A stretch of DNA of 6,014 nucleotides, taken from Defluviitaleaceae bacterium. Lineage in GTDB: Bacteria; Bacillota; Clostridia; Lachnospirales; WRAX01. A program made the position numbers and the translations under genes. The stretch lies in NCBI GenBank assembly GCA_009781815.1, contig WQVB01000081.1:1-6014 (forward strand). The letters run 5' to 3'. This document shows, in pieces, positions 5,740-6,014 of the stretch. The notes under the pieces were generated by a model, which worked only from the letters and a program-made list of their open reading frames with translations, was not told the origin of the DNA and did not search any database. Every line of letters starts with the position of its first letter. The first letter of the stretch is position 1.

Positions 5740-5974
5740 TTTGACCATAAAATACGTCTATCTCTATTCCATTAACAAGACACACGTCTTTAACTATACT
5801 TTGAAGTGTGCCTATTTTTATAGGTTTATGATTTGGAATGGTTATAGAATGCTCTTTATCATCAAAAGTTTTTGACAATCTTATATGACTTCCAGCTTGT
5901 CTGACAAGCTTATATCCATATCGTTCAAAAAGCTAAATAAGGTCGCTTGCATTTACGTCTCTTGGCACCTACAT
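5735..5974 (-). pseudogene. hicA: HicA-family toxin pseudogene with two in-frame amber codons
   Basis: Read from ATG at 5972-5974, the frame gives M-stop-VPRDVNASDLI-stop-LFERYGYKLVRQAGSHIRL, then SITIPNHKPIKIGTLQSIV, and ends at TAA (5735-5737) after 79 codons. This is the HicA/YcfA mRNA-interferase pattern over its whole length: PRDVxxxxLI, GYxxxRQxGSHIRL with catalytic-type histidine H30, TIPNHKPIKIGTL. TAG interrupts it at codon 2 (5969-5971) and codon 14 (5933-5935), both at positions where relatives usually carry lysine, so each could be a single A-to-T change from AAG. A GTG at codon 3 does not rescue it, because the second TAG remains. I found no frameshift. Other genes here end with TAG at expected lengths, so reassignment of TAG is unlikely. 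It lies 28 nt upstream of the DUF4352-like gene. Confidence 0.8.
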
Positions 5975-6014
5975 ATGGCTATAATCTCATTCTTGACCAA
6001 GTGAATACGAAATA
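5953..6014 (-). CDS. C-terminal fragment of a HicB-type antitoxin, cut by the window edge
   Basis: Only the last 20 codons are visible: FRIHLVKNEIIAICRCQET, then TAA at 5953-5955. The stretch RIHLVKNEIIAI resembles the conserved end (about IRLHxVRDEVIAV) of the short HicB-like antitoxins that precede HicA genes of this subtype, as I remember that family. The frame overlaps the hicA start by 22 nt. The last residues, CRCQET, look like an extension past the normal end: with A instead of T at minus-strand position 5971 the codon TGT would be TGA and the protein would stop after IAI, giving the usual ATGA overlap with hicA. Whether the rest of the gene is intact cannot be seen. Confidence 0.5.
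   Translation of the reverse strand, partial: FRIHLVKNEIIAICRCQET

Noticed and set aside
5735..5974. TAG read as an amino acid genome-wide
   Set aside because: walR and the DUF4352-like gene end with TAG at normal family lengths, so general reassignment is unlikely; pseudogene decay is simpler.

Overview
The window looks like chromosomal DNA from a low-to-moderate GC Gram-positive bacterium, probably an uncultured member of the Clostridia (Bacillota). This rests on a WalR/WalK (YycF/YycG) type two-component pair, which is characteristic of that phylum, on an ECF-transporter S component with a DUF1893 gene, on purine-rich Shine-Dalgarno sites in front of most genes, and on sigma-A-like -35/-10 promoters. 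The genus cannot be fixed from the sequence alone.

Layout, left to right. Positions 1-390 carry no gene. They hold short palindromic intergenic repeats built around CGTCAT/ATGACG ends and CCTGAG/CTCAGG arms. A good promoter (391-419) then drives walR (465-1181) and walK (1219-3048), an OmpR-family response regulator and its membrane sensor kinase. The pair ends in a symmetrical hairpin terminator (3046-3090) shared with a convergent operon on the minus strand. That operon is a Phd/YefM antitoxin (3378-3662, GTG start) overlapping by 4 nt a RelE/ParE toxin (3088-3381). It has a well-formed promoter whose -10 lies inside an inverted repeat, the expected autoregulatory operator. Another copy of the palindromic repeat (3797-3868) separates this module from a second minus-strand operon.

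The second operon reads, in transcription order: a membrane-anchored zinc-ribbon/DUF4352-like protein (5706-4951), an ECF transporter substrate-binding S component (4938-4387) and a DUF1893 protein with a deaminase-like fold (4365-3919). Gaps are only 12 and 21 nt. Upstream of it, at the right edge, lies a HicA-family toxin pseudogene (5974-5735) with two in-frame amber codons, overlapped by the C-terminal end of what looks like its HicB-type antitoxin.

The most interesting observation is at the right edge. One base (5971) explains both an amber at hicA codon 2 and the loss of the antitoxin's TGA stop, because an ancestral ATGA overlap appears to have become ATGT. A second amber at codon 14 confirms decay of the toxin. 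Other points of note are the terminator that embeds the stop codons of two convergent genes, the inverted-repeat operator of the intact toxin-antitoxin module, and the dispersed repeat family with loop-length variation on both sides of the walRK/toxin-antitoxin block. I see no clearly novel defence or mobile system; most of the window is ordinary chromosomal content.
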